From contig NZ_CP029608.1 of assembly GCF_003352185.1 (NCBI RefSeq), forward strand, positions 1,426,001-1,490,000: a stretch of 64,000 nt of DNA. The letters run 5' to 3'. The notes beneath the pieces were generated by a model. The model did not search any database. It had not been told where the DNA came from and worked only from the letters and a program-made list of their open reading frames with translations. Source of the DNA: Pseudomonas kribbensis (GTDB lineage Bacteria > Pseudomonadota > Gammaproteobacteria > Pseudomonadales > Pseudomonadaceae). Positions within the stretch are counted from its first letter, which is position 1. Every line of letters starts with the position of its first letter. A program made the translations under genes and the position numbers. This document shows positions 7,412 through 15,555 of this stretch, piece after piece.

Positions 7412-8907
7412 TGGCGATCGGATTCAGCAACATTCCTGCGGACATTCGTGTTCCGCTGTTCTATGCCGAAATGGACAACTCGGCCGCCAATAGCGCGTCT
7501 TCGTCCATGCGCCGGCTGATCGTGGCGCAGGTCAACGACAACATCGCCCCGAGCGAAGTCGGCAAACTGGTGCTGGTTTCCAGCGTGGCGCTGGCCAAAA
7601 GCATCGGCGGCCAGGGCTCGATGCTGGCTTCCATGTACGAAACCTTCCGCAAGGCCGACCCGATCGGTGAGATCTGGTGCCTGCCGCTGCACAACGCTGA
7701 AGGCGCAATCGCCAAAGGCGTGGTGACCCTGACGGGCACCGCAACCCAGGCCGGCGTGCTTAACCTGTATGTCGGCGGCGTTCGCGTGCAGGCCACCATC
7801 GCCAATGGTGCCACCGCTGCACAAGCGGCCACTGCGCTGGTGCAGAAAGTCAATGCCACTGCCGATCTGCCGGTGACGGCGCTGGCCACCGACGGTGTGG
7901 TTACCCTCAACGCCAAATGGATCGGCGACAGCGGCAACGACATCAGCCTGCAATTCAATCGTCTGGGCAAGAGCAATGGCGAAGAAACCCCGGCCGGTCT
8001 GGTCACCGCGATCACCCCGATGATCGGCGGCACCGGCGTGCCGGATCAGGTGGCTGCCGTCGCGGCTCTGGGTGACGAGCCATTCGAATTCATCGCGCTG
8101 CCATGGTCCGACCTGGCCACCCTCAATACCTGGCAAGCGGTAATGGACGACAGTACCGGTCGCTGGTCGTGGGCCAAGCAACTGTTCGGTCACGTCTACA
8201 GCGCCAAGCGCGGCACCGTCGGTACTCTGGTCGCAGCCGGTCAGGCACGCAACGACCAGCACATGACCATTCAGGCGCTGGAGCCGGGCGTTCCGCAACC
8301 GGTGTGGGTACAAGCCGCTGCACTGGCTGCACGTACTGCGGTGTTCATCTCCGCCGACGCCAGCCGTCCGACCCAGAGCGGCAGCCTGCCAGGCGTCGAT
8401 CCGGCGCCGGCCAGCGAGCGCTTCACCCTGACCGAGCGTCAGTCGCTGCTCAACTACGGCATCGCCACCGCGTACTACGAAGGCGGCTACGTGCGCATCC
8501 AGCGCTCGATCACCACCTACCAGAAGAACGCCTACGGCCAGGCTGACAACTCGTACCTGGACAGCGAAACCATGCACCAGTCGGCGTTCATCGTACGTCG
8601 TCTGCAAAGCGTGATCACCAGCAAGTACGGTCGCCACAAACTGGCCTCCGACGGCACCCGTTTCGGCGCCGGTCAACCGATCGTCACCCCGGCGACCATT
8701 CGCGGTGAGCTGATCGCCCAGTACGCCAAGCTCGAACTGGAAGGCCACGTGGAAAACGCCGAGCTGTTCGCCGAGCACCTGATCGTCGAGCGCGACGTGA
8801 AGGACCCGAGCCGCGTGAACGTGCTGTTCCCGCCTGATTACATCAACGGTCTGCGCGTGTTCGCACTGCTCAACCAGTTCCGTCTGCAGTACGACGACGT
8901 CGCCTGA
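7411..8907 (+). CDS. Contractile tail sheath protein, Mu gpL type
   Basis: 498 residues, about 110 longer than the sheath of the first module and of a different lineage (Mu gpL/SfV). It opens MAIGFSNIPADIRVPLFYAE, typical of this family. An inserted region around residues 110-190 (GTATQAGVLNLYVGGVRVQA) looks like an outer surface domain. The C-terminal conserved part includes EGGYVRIQRSITTYQKN and NVLFPPDYINGLRVFALLNQ. An intrinsic terminator follows before the tube gene, which is unusual because the two products are needed in equal amounts. Confidence 0.92.
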   Translation: MAIGFSNIPADIRVPLFYAEMDNSAANSASSSMRRLIVAQVNDNIAPSEVGKLVLVSSVALAKSIGGQGSMLASMYETFRKADPIGEIWCLPLHNAEGAIAKGVVTLTGTATQAGVLNLYVGGVRVQATIANGATAAQAATALVQKVNATADLPVTALATDGVVTLNAKWIGDSGNDISLQFNRLGKSNGEETPAGLVTAITPMIGGTGVPDQVAAVAALGDEPFEFIALPWSDLATLNTWQAVMDDSTGRWSWAKQLFGHVYSAKRGTVGTLVAAGQARNDQHMTIQALEPGVPQPVWVQAAALAARTAVFISADASRPTQSGSLPGVDPAPASERFTLTERQSLLNYGIATAYYEGGYVRIQRSITTYQKNAYGQADNSYLDSETMHQSAFIVRRLQSVITSKYGRHKLASDGTRFGAGQPIVTPATIRGELIAQYAKLELEGHVENAELFAEHLIVERDVKDPSRVNVLFPPDYINGLRVFALLNQFRLQYDDVA

Positions 8908-8932
8908 TCGGCTCGTTTGACACTGTGATTCG

Positions 8933-8955
8933 GCCCACCTCGCGTGGGCTTTTTA
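8933..8955 (+). terminator. Intrinsic terminator/attenuator between sheath and tube genes
   Basis: GCCCAC, loop CTCGC, GTGGGC and then TTTTTATTT. The stem is short but all pairs are G-C or A-T Watson-Crick and the T-tract is good, so partial termination is likely. It sits inside the structural operon. Confidence 0.75.
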
Positions 8956-8973
8956 TTTGAAGGGAGTAACACC

Positions 8974-9321
8974 ATGGGTCAACTGATTGCAGGCACCTGC
9001 TACGTCAAGGTCGACGGTGCACAACTGACCATCAATGGCGGCTGCGAAGCCCCGCTGATGGCCGTCAAACGCGAAACCGTCGTGCCGGGTTTCTACAAGG
9101 AAACCGACATTGCGCCGTCGTTCAAAGTGACTGCGCTGCACACCGCCGACTTCCCGCTGAAGAAGCTGATCGAAGGCACCGACATCACCGTCACCTGCGA
9201 ATTCAGCAACGGCAAAGTCTACGTGCTGGCCGGTGCCTACCTGGTCGAAGAGCCAGTCTCCAAAGGCGATGACGCCACCATCGAACTGAAATTCGAAGGC
9301 ATCAAGGGGACCTGGCAATGA
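8974..9321 (+). CDS. Tail tube protein, Mu gpM type
   Basis: 115 residues, the size of Mu gpM-type tube proteins. Start chosen at MGQLIAGTCYVKVDG because AAGGGAG lies eight bases before it; an earlier in-frame ATG lies in the terminator region. Beta-strand segments ITVTCEFSNGKVYVLAGAYLV and TIELKFEGIKGTWQ fit the tube barrel. It overlaps the chaperone gene by ATGA. Product: the inner tube of the second tail. Confidence 0.88.
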   Translation: MGQLIAGTCYVKVDGAQLTINGGCEAPLMAVKRETVVPGFYKETDIAPSFKVTALHTADFPLKKLIEGTDITVTCEFSNGKVYVLAGAYLVEEPVSKGDDATIELKFEGIKGTWQ

Positions 9322-9614
9322 GCGGCGCCGTGAAGCTTCAAGTTGCGATCGAAGCTCACGGCGAGCCCCTGACCGAACTCGTCCTGCGCCGTCCGACGGT
9401 GCAGGAGGTGCGAGCGATCAAGGCGCTGCCGTACAAGATCGACAAGAGCGAAGAAGTCAGCCTCGACATGGACGTGGCGGCCAAATACATCGCCGTGTGC
9501 GCCGGCATTCCGCCGTCGTCGGTCAACCAGCTGGACCTGGCTGACTTCAACGCGTTGAGCTGGGCCGTTGCAGGTTTTTTCATGAGTGCGGCGTCGGAGC
9601 CATCACCGACCTGA
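9318..9614 (+). CDS. Tail assembly chaperone, short form (Mu gp41-like)
   Basis: 98 residues, with TELVLRRPTVQEVRAIKALP and CAGIPPSSVNQLDLADFNAL, the pattern of Mu gp41-type proteins that act as tape measure chaperones. Translation is coupled to the tube gene. Near its end the codons ggT TTT TTC form a slippery heptamer and a second frame stays open up to the tape measure start, so this is the unshifted product of a two-form gene. Confidence 0.85.
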   Translation: MSGAVKLQVAIEAHGEPLTELVLRRPTVQEVRAIKALPYKIDKSEEVSLDMDVAAKYIAVCAGIPPSSVNQLDLADFNALSWAVAGFFMSAASEPSPT

Positions 9615-9745
9615 TTTCGGTCGCCTATGACCTGGCCTGGTTCTGGAAGGTTGACCCCGAACAGATGATGGCCAGGCCACTGGATGTGCTTCGCGAATCG
9701 CTGGAGCACGCGCAACGGATCAACGCGATGCAGCAGGTGCAGTGA
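9318..9745 (+). CDS. Tail assembly chaperone, -1 frameshifted form
   Basis: Frame 0 from 9318 to 9581, then -1 to 9745, gives 88 + 54 = 142 residues. The added part has ITDLISVAYDLAWFWKVDP and PLDVLRESLEHAQRINAMQQ, a helical extension like those made by frameshifting in Mu and other tailed phages. It has no ribosome-binding site of its own and its TGA overlaps the tape measure ATG, so the shift also keeps translation coupled to the next gene. The module-1 chaperone uses a different heptamer, so the mechanism is conserved but the site is not copied. Confidence 0.8.
9575..9581 (+). promoter_or_regulatory. -1 programmed frameshift heptamer TTTTTTC
   Basis: In frame the codons are ggT TTT TTC; T TTT TTC matches X XXY YYZ. 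Both tRNAs can re-pair in the -1 frame, which is open to 9745. Confidence 0.78.
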
Positions 9746-11316
9746 TGGCCAATACACAGATAAACACGATCCAGCAAAACATTCAGACCACGGCCGGCAT
9801 GCTCGAGGTGATGCAAGGTCTGCAGAAAACGGCGACCGAGATGAAGGGTGTTCGCGCCAAGGTCGCAGGGTTCAAGAAAAGCCTGGAAAGCAGTGGACTC
9901 AAGCCGCTGGATCTGTCCGGTTTTGTTTCCGGGGGCGGCTTGCTCAAGCCGTTTCAGGACGGCTTGAAAAAGGCGATCAAGGCCGAAGACGAACTGGCGA
10001 ACAAGAGCAAGAAGCTCAAGGCCCCGGCGCTGGCAAAGGATGCCGTTATACCCAAGCCGTTGCCCAGGCCCGCGACCGCGCGACTTCCCGCGCCGGTGAA
10101 GGGTGAAACCTCTACCAACCTCGCGAAGTTCAACGTTTCGCTCGACAACATCTCGCTGAAGATCGGCCAGGCGCTGTTACCGGCGGTCAAGGGTCTGGTG
10201 ACGGCGCTGGTGCCGGTCATGACCACGGTCGGCAAGTTTGTCGCCGAACATCCTCAACTGGTTGAAGGACTGGCAGCGGCAGCAGTGGCGTTCACCGTGG
10301 TGACCACGGCCGCTGCCGGACTCAGTGCGGTGTTGACACTGCTGGCCTCGCCGATCGGCTTGTTTGCCGCCGGAGCCGCGCTGGCGGCCGGTTTGATTGT
10401 CGCCAACTGGAAACCGCTTTCGGCTTTCTTCGTCCGGCTGTGGCAACAGATCGCCCCGGTGGTACTGCCGATGGCGAACTTTTTCAGAACCCTGTTCGAC
10501 TTCACCCCGCTGGGCATGGTGATCAACAACTGGGGACCGGTCAGCACGTTCTTCGCAGCTCTGTGGAACGTGCTCAAGGCAGTGGCCGCGCCGGTTATCG
10601 ATTTCTATACAACGCTGTTTGCCTACTCACCGCAGGCGCTGATTCTGAAAAACTGGCAACCATTGGTTGGCCTGTTTGCTTCGATCTGGGATTTGCTGCG
10701 AGCGGTGTCGGTGCCGATCTCAGCGTTTATTCAAGACGTGGTGGACTCCATCAGTCTGTCGGTGGTGGAGCTGTATGCGGTGATTAGCGAGCAGTTGGGC
10801 TGGTCGCCGCTGGAAACGATCATCGAGGCCTGGGGATCGGTGACGGTGTGGATTCAGAAGTGGAGTGACAAGTTCTACGATGCGCTGGCGCCGATCCGGG
10901 AGTTTTTCAATGGCGGTCTTGGCACACTCGCTGCCGAAGCGTCGGCCAAGGTCGATGTTCTCACCCGTGCTCAGCTGAAAACCAATGCCGAAGGCAAGGG
11001 CGAGTGGGCTCCGGGTTTTTTTGGCTCTGATGCCGACTCCACGCCCGGCGTTTCGGTGCCGGAAGGCGCATTGACGCAGAACTCCAGCTCGTTGACGCAG
11101 AATTCCAGCTCGCTGACGCAATCCTCCAGCAACCTGATCCAGAAAAGCGCCGCCAACAACCGCACGCAACTCGAAGGCGGCCTGACGGTCCGCTTCGAAA
11201 ACGCGCCGGCGGGGCTGCGCACCGATCAACCGCAAACCAATCAACCGGGGCTGGCGCTCAGTTCGCGCATCGGCTATCGCTCGCTATCGGCAGGAGGTTC
11301 CAATGAACTGGCGTGA
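9745..11316 (+). CDS. Tail tape measure protein, short form (Mu/SfV type)
   Basis: 523 residues. The ATG overlapping the TGA of the frameshifted chaperone is preferred to the GTG one codon earlier. A coiled N-terminus (INTIQQNIQTTAGMLEVMQG) leads to a hydrophobic region near residues 160-215, then three NW-x-P-type motifs (NWKPLSAFF, NWGPVSTFF, NWQPLVGLF) spaced about 41 residues apart with a fourth degenerate copy (AWGSVTVWI). These repeats are common in tape measures and may act as length units. Near the C-terminus four 7-residue units (LTQNSSS and variants) occur from residue 443. It is shorter than the module-1 tape measure, so a shorter tail is expected. Confidence 0.88.
   Translation: MANTQINTIQQNIQTTAGMLEVMQGLQKTATEMKGVRAKVAGFKKSLESSGLKPLDLSGFVSGGGLLKPFQDGLKKAIKAEDELANKSKKLKAPALAKDAVIPKPLPRPATARLPAPVKGETSTNLAKFNVSLDNISLKIGQALLPAVKGLVTALVPVMTTVGKFVAEHPQLVEGLAAAAVAFTVVTTAAAGLSAVLTLLASPIGLFAAGAALAAGLIVANWKPLSAFFVRLWQQIAPVVLPMANFFRTLFDFTPLGMVINNWGPVSTFFAALWNVLKAVAAPVIDFYTTLFAYSPQALILKNWQPLVGLFASIWDLLRAVSVPISAFIQDVVDSISLSVVELYAVISEQLGWSPLETIIEAWGSVTVWIQKWSDKFYDALAPIREFFNGGLGTLAAEASAKVDVLTRAQLKTNAEGKGEWAPGFFGSDADSTPGVSVPEGALTQNSSSLTQNSSSLTQSSSNLIQKSAANNRTQLEGGLTVRFENAPAGLRTDQPQTNQPGLALSSRIGYRSLSAGGSNELA
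11071..11154 (+). repeat. Four 21-bp tandem units in the tape measure gene
   Basis: Units encode LTQNSSS, LTQNSSS, LTQSSSN and LIQKSAA. The first two DNA units differ by one silent base; the later two are diverged. Whole-codon length keeps the frame. Confidence 0.85.
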
Positions 11317-12538
11317 CCGTTTGTTGCCGGCATCCTTTCGCGGTGTCGGTTTCTGGATCGACCAGGCGAAAACCCCGGTCGGTCGCAAGGGACAGTTGCA
11401 TGAGTATCCGCAGCGCGACCTGCCGTTTTTCGAGGATCTCGGCCAGCAGGCCAAGACCCACGACCTGACGGCGTTCATCATCGGTGCCGATTGCCTGGAG
11501 CAGCGCGACAAGCTGCTCCAGGCTTTGGAGCAGGGCAGCGGCGAGCTGGTGCATCCGTGGCTGGGCCGCTTGCAGGTCAAGGTCGGCGAGTGCGACATGA
11601 CCCACACCCGCCAGGACGGCGGGATGGTGACCTTCACACTGAAGTTCTACCCGGACCGGCCGCTGCCGTTTCCGACGGCGACGGTCAGCACGCAGAAAGT
11701 TCTGCTGATCAAGGCCGACGGTTTGCTCGGCTCGGCGGTGGCGCGCTTCGAGCAGGCGATGACCCTGATCAAGGCCGCGCGGATCGGCATCGCCAATCTG
11801 CGCAACAGCCTCACCGGCGTGTATGACGTGATCAAGGAGCAGCTCAAGCCGCTGATCGCGCAATACAAGCAGATCACCGAACTGGTCAGGGCCGTCAAGG
11901 AACTGCCCAAGGAGGTGGCGGCGGAGTTCAAGGGCTTGCTCGGCGATATCAAGGAGCTGAAGGCATTCGCGAAGGAGGGCTACCGTGGCGTGATTGCCGA
12001 CGTGTCCCAACAGATCGAAGCCATCCGCAAGGCCGACGCACCGAAAATCACCACCGGCATGGATACTAATGCCGCTGCGCAAGCCATGGCCAACCTGGTG
12101 CAGGACACACTGATCGTCAAGGTTGCGCAGTGGGTTGCCTCAATGCCGGTGGCGTCGACGCCGGTAAAACTGTCGTCGACGCCTTCGCTGGACCAACAGT
12201 CGAAACAGCCGGTCAGCCGTCAGGAAGTGCCGGTCACCGATGATTTGCAAGCGTTGCAAAAAGAGCTGATCGAAGCGCTGCAAAAGGCCCAGGACAAGGC
12301 CGATCCCGCGCACTACCAGGCCATCGCCGATGTGAAGGAAGCGCTGATCGCGCACCTCAAGGCTGTGGCTTCGTCCGGTGTGCGGCTGGTGAGCAAAACC
12401 TTCCAGGAAACCTTTCCGGCGCTGGTGGTGGCCTACAAGCAGTTTGGCGACGCCACTCGGGTGACCGAGGTCATTCAGCGCAACGGTCTGTCTCATCCGG
12501 GTTATTCACCCAACGAAGTCAAGGTTTCCAGGGAGTGA
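11303..12538 (+). CDS. Tail protein with DNA-circulation N-terminal domain (Mu gpN-like)
   Basis: 411 residues. AGGAGG precedes the ATG by five bases, and the start lies inside the end of the tape measure gene. The N-terminal 130 residues (LLPASFRGVGFWIDQAK, ELVHPWLGRLQVKVGECDM) match the domain called DNA circularisation N, found in Mu gpN; in a tail cluster it is a baseplate or tail protein and the DNA role is only a family name. The middle is a long Lys-rich helical region and the C-terminus is helical. It sits between tape measure and hub as in Mu. Confidence 0.85.
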   Translation: MNWRDRLLPASFRGVGFWIDQAKTPVGRKGQLHEYPQRDLPFFEDLGQQAKTHDLTAFIIGADCLEQRDKLLQALEQGSGELVHPWLGRLQVKVGECDMTHTRQDGGMVTFTLKFYPDRPLPFPTATVSTQKVLLIKADGLLGSAVARFEQAMTLIKAARIGIANLRNSLTGVYDVIKEQLKPLIAQYKQITELVRAVKELPKEVAAEFKGLLGDIKELKAFAKEGYRGVIADVSQQIEAIRKADAPKITTGMDTNAAAQAMANLVQDTLIVKVAQWVASMPVASTPVKLSSTPSLDQQSKQPVSRQEVPVTDDLQALQKELIEALQKAQDKADPAHYQAIADVKEALIAHLKAVASSGVRLVSKTFQETFPALVVAYKQFGDATRVTEVIQRNGLSHPGYSPNEVKVSRE

Positions 12539-12541
12539 GTC

Positions 12542-13585
12542 ATGAACGAGACTGACAACCGCGTCACGCTGACCGTCGGCGACATGGAATACGGCGGCTG
12601 GAAAAGCGTGGAGATCTCCGCGGACCTGGAGCGCCAGTTCCGCACCTTCAAACTCGACATCACCTGGCAATGGCCGGGGCAGACCGTGGATCAGCGGATC
12701 AAGGCCGGCGACCCGTGCGAAGTGCGGATCGGCCAGGATCTGGTGCTCACCGGTTATGTGTTCAAGGCCCCGATCAGTTACGACGGGCGACAGATCAGCC
12801 TGAGCATCGAGGGCAGCTCCAAGACCCAGGATTTGGTGGATTGTGCGGCGCGAAACAACCCTGGCCAATGGCAGGATCAATCGCTGTTGAACATCGTCCA
12901 GGCCCTGGCCATGGAGTACGCGTTGAGGGTGGTCAACGAAATTCCCGAGACCGCACGGCTGAGCAAACACACGATCGTCCCGGGTGAAACGGTGTTTCAG
13001 TCGATCGACCGTCTGCTCTCGCTGTACCGGGTGTTTTCCACCGATGACGCCGAAGGCCGGCTGGTGCTTGCCAAACCCGGCAGCGGCGGCCGCGCCAGCG
13101 ATGCACTGGAGCTGGGCAAGAACATTCTCTCGGCCAATGCGCCGATGGATTTCAGCCAGGTGTTTTCCGAATACCGGGTGATCGGCCAGCAGAAGGGCAA
13201 CGACAAGAAGAGCGGGGCGGCGGCCAGCGAAGTGGAATCGACGGCGGCCGACCTGAGTTTCAAACGCCGGCGTACCACGATCATCAACGAAGGCTCGCAG
13301 CTGACGTTCGAACTGGCCCAGCAACGGGCCCAATGGGAGAGCGCGACGCGCATGGGCCGGGCGCTGACCACCACGTATCAGGTGCAGGGCTGGCGTCAGT
13401 CCAACGGTGACCTTTGGCGTCACAACACCTTGGTGCGTGTCAAGGATCCGGTGCTCGGATTCGATGAAGACATGCTGATCTCCAAGGTGACGTATTCGCT
13501 GTCGGCGCAAGGTTCGGTGACCACCCTGCAAGTGGCGCCACCGCATACCTTCGACGCGAACCCGACTCCCCCGAAAAAGACCTGA
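12542..13585 (+). CDS. Baseplate hub protein (Mu gp44 / gpP-like)
   Basis: 347 residues. The N-terminus VTLTVGDMEYGGWKSVEISADL and the GYVFKAPISYDGRQISLSIEG segment are typical of Mu gp44, whose trimer is the baseplate hub equivalent to T4 gp27 and P2 gpD. The later DTLVRVKDPVLG-like strand region (NTLVRVKDPVLGFDEDMLIS) closes the domain. It is followed by the spike gene after 29 bases. Together with that gene it forms the central piercing device of the second tail. Confidence 0.88.
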   Translation: MNETDNRVTLTVGDMEYGGWKSVEISADLERQFRTFKLDITWQWPGQTVDQRIKAGDPCEVRIGQDLVLTGYVFKAPISYDGRQISLSIEGSSKTQDLVDCAARNNPGQWQDQSLLNIVQALAMEYALRVVNEIPETARLSKHTIVPGETVFQSIDRLLSLYRVFSTDDAEGRLVLAKPGSGGRASDALELGKNILSANAPMDFSQVFSEYRVIGQQKGNDKKSGAAASEVESTAADLSFKRRRTTIINEGSQLTFELAQQRAQWESATRMGRALTTTYQVQGWRQSNGDLWRHNTLVRVKDPVLGFDEDMLISKVTYSLSAQGSVTTLQVAPPHTFDANPTPPKKT

Positions 13586-13614
13586 GCCCGACACCGTCCT
13601 CCAAGGAAACCCCT

Positions 13615-14124
13615 ATGAGCCTACTGACACGCCTGCTGGCGCGCGGCACTGTCGTGCTCGCCAGTTCGGCCTCCAAGCTGCAATCGCTGCAAATGCGCCT
13701 CACCGCCGGTGAAGTGAACGACGACATGGAGCACTTCGAGCCCTACGGCTTCACCAGCCATCCGCTGGCCGGCGCCGAGGGTGTCGTCACGTTCCTCGGC
13801 GGTGACCGTTCCCACGCCATCGCCCTGGTGGTCGCTGACCGCCGTTATCGCCTGCAATCGCTGGCGGCCGGCGAGGTGGCGATCTACACCGACGAAGGCG
13901 ACAAGATCCACTTCAAGCGCGGGCGGATCATCGATATCGAAACCGCCACGCTCAACATCCGCGCCAGCACGGCGGTGAACTTCGACACGCCGGTGATCAA
14001 CCAGACGGGCAAGATCGTTTCCAATGGCGATCAGGTGGCCGGCGGTATCAGCCAGATCAAGCACGTGCATGGCGGCGTACAGGGCGGCAGCGGTCAGACC
14101 GGCGTGCCGGCGGGAGGTCAGTGA
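13615..14124 (+). CDS. Baseplate spike protein (Mu gp45-like)
   Basis: 169 residues. An OB-fold N-terminal region is followed by strand repeats (GDKIHFKRGRIIDIETATL, LNIRASTAVNFDTPVINQ) that would form the trimeric beta-helix. The tip contains IKHVHGGVQGGSGQTG, the His-x-His motif that in P2 gpV and Mu gp45 spikes binds an iron ion at the apex. This points to a needle able to pierce the outer membrane. It overlaps the next gene by ATGA. Confidence 0.9.
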   Translation: MSLLTRLLARGTVVLASSASKLQSLQMRLTAGEVNDDMEHFEPYGFTSHPLAGAEGVVTFLGGDRSHAIALVVADRRYRLQSLAAGEVAIYTDEGDKIHFKRGRIIDIETATLNIRASTAVNFDTPVINQTGKIVSNGDQVAGGISQIKHVHGGVQGGSGQTGVPAGGQ

Positions 14125-14522
14125 TGCTCTTCAGTCAAAACCTCCACGCCGCGCTGACCCGCTCGGTGCTGATCAGCCTGTTCACCTGGCGCCGCGCGGC
14201 CGACGACGATGCCCTCGACGACGAGGAGCGTTATGGCTGGTGGGGTGACACTTTTCCTACCGTGGCCAATGACCGCATCGGTTCGCGGCTGTGGCTGCTA
14301 CGTCGGGTCAAGCTGACCCGACAGACCCAGATGGACGCCGAGTTCTATGCCCGCGAAGCCTTGCAGTGGCTGATCGATGACGGCCATTGCAGCGCCATCG
14401 ACATCATCAGCGAACGCCTCGACGCCCAGCGGCTAAACCTGCGCACGGTCCTGACCCTGGCCGACGGCGAGCGCCTGGACATCAACCCTGAAAACAGTTG
14501 GCAGGTGATCTATGCCGTTTGA
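14121..14522 (+). CDS. Baseplate wedge protein, Mu gp46 (gp25-like)
   Basis: 133 residues. The start is LFSQNLHAALTRSVLISLF after Met and the middle includes WWGDTFPTVANDRIGSRLWL, the marker of Mu gp46 proteins, which play the wedge role of T4 gp25. Both ends overlap neighbours: four bases with the spike gene and eleven with the J-like gene, so the baseplate proteins are made in a linked series. Confidence 0.87.
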   Translation: MMLFSQNLHAALTRSVLISLFTWRRAADDDALDDEERYGWWGDTFPTVANDRIGSRLWLLRRVKLTRQTQMDAEFYAREALQWLIDDGHCSAIDIISERLDAQRLNLRTVLTLADGERLDINPENSWQVIYAV

Positions 14523-15555
14523 AACCCCTTCGCTGCCGGTGCTGATCAAACGCACCCAAAGCGACCTGGCCGGCGATTCGCTGCGCCAGTCCGATGCACA
14601 AGTCCTGGCCCGCACCCTTGGCGGTGCGGTCTACGGACTTTATGGCTATCTCGATTGGATCGCCGAGCAGATCCTGCCCGACAAGGCCGATGAATCGACC
14701 CTGGAGCGGATTGCTGCGCTGCGCTTGAATCAGCCGCGAAAATCCGCGCAGGTGGCCACTGGCAGCGTCAGCTTCAATGCCAGCGCCGGGGCGGTGCTGG
14801 ATGTCGATACGTTGCTGCAATCGAATGACGGTCGAACCTACCGGGTCACCGCTGCGCAAACGACCGGCAACGGCGTCAACAGCGCCACCATTGCGGCCCT
14901 GGATGCCGGCAGCCAGGGCAATGCCGACGCCGGTCTGACACTGGTACCGGTGCAACCGGTTCAGGGCATCGACGGCAGCAGCTTCAAGGTCCTGGAACCA
15001 GGGCTGACCGGCGGCATCGCCCGGGAAAGCCTTGAATCCTTGCGCTCACGGGTGATCCGTTCCTACCGCCTCATTCCTCACGGCGGTTCGGCTCAGGATT
15101 ACGAGACGTGGGCGCTGGAGTGCCCGGGAATTACCCGGGCATGGTGTCGTGGCAACTTCCTGGGGCCGGGCACGGTCGGCGTATTCGTCATGCGCGACGA
15201 CGATGCACAGCCCATTCCCAATGACGAGCAACTGGCGCAAGTGCTGGCTTACATCGAACAGTTGCGACCGGTGACGGCGGATGTGAGCGTGATGGCGCCG
15301 GTGCAGGTGCTGGTCAACTACAAGTTGCGCATCACGCCCGACACCAGTGCCGTCCGTGCCGCCATCGAAACGCAGTTGCGCGATTTGCATAACCGTGAGG
15401 CCGGGTTGGGCGAGACGCTGTTGCTCAGCCATATCGGCGAAGCGATCAGCAGTGCGACCGGTGAAACGGATCACACTCTTGTTTCGCCTTCGAGCAATGT
15501 CACGGCAGCCAGTAACCAGCTCCTGACATTCGGGGGGTGCGAATGGCTGTCTTGA
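14512..15555 (+). CDS. Baseplate J-like protein (Mu gp47)
   Basis: 347 residues, with the baseplate_J pattern: N-terminal helices LIKRTQSDLAGDSLRQSDAQ, a middle strand part (AAQTTGNGVNSATIAALDAG), then GGIARESLESLRSRVIRSYR and the conserved QDYETWALECPGITRAWC motif. It is the wedge protein equivalent to T4 gp6 and P2 gpJ. It starts within the gp46 gene and ends within the gp48 gene. Confidence 0.92.
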   Translation: MPFETPSLPVLIKRTQSDLAGDSLRQSDAQVLARTLGGAVYGLYGYLDWIAEQILPDKADESTLERIAALRLNQPRKSAQVATGSVSFNASAGAVLDVDTLLQSNDGRTYRVTAAQTTGNGVNSATIAALDAGSQGNADAGLTLVPVQPVQGIDGSSFKVLEPGLTGGIARESLESLRSRVIRSYRLIPHGGSAQDYETWALECPGITRAWCRGNFLGPGTVGVFVMRDDDAQPIPNDEQLAQVLAYIEQLRPVTADVSVMAPVQVLVNYKLRITPDTSAVRAAIETQLRDLHNREAGLGETLLLSHIGEAISSATGETDHTLVSPSSNVTAASNQLLTFGGCEWLS

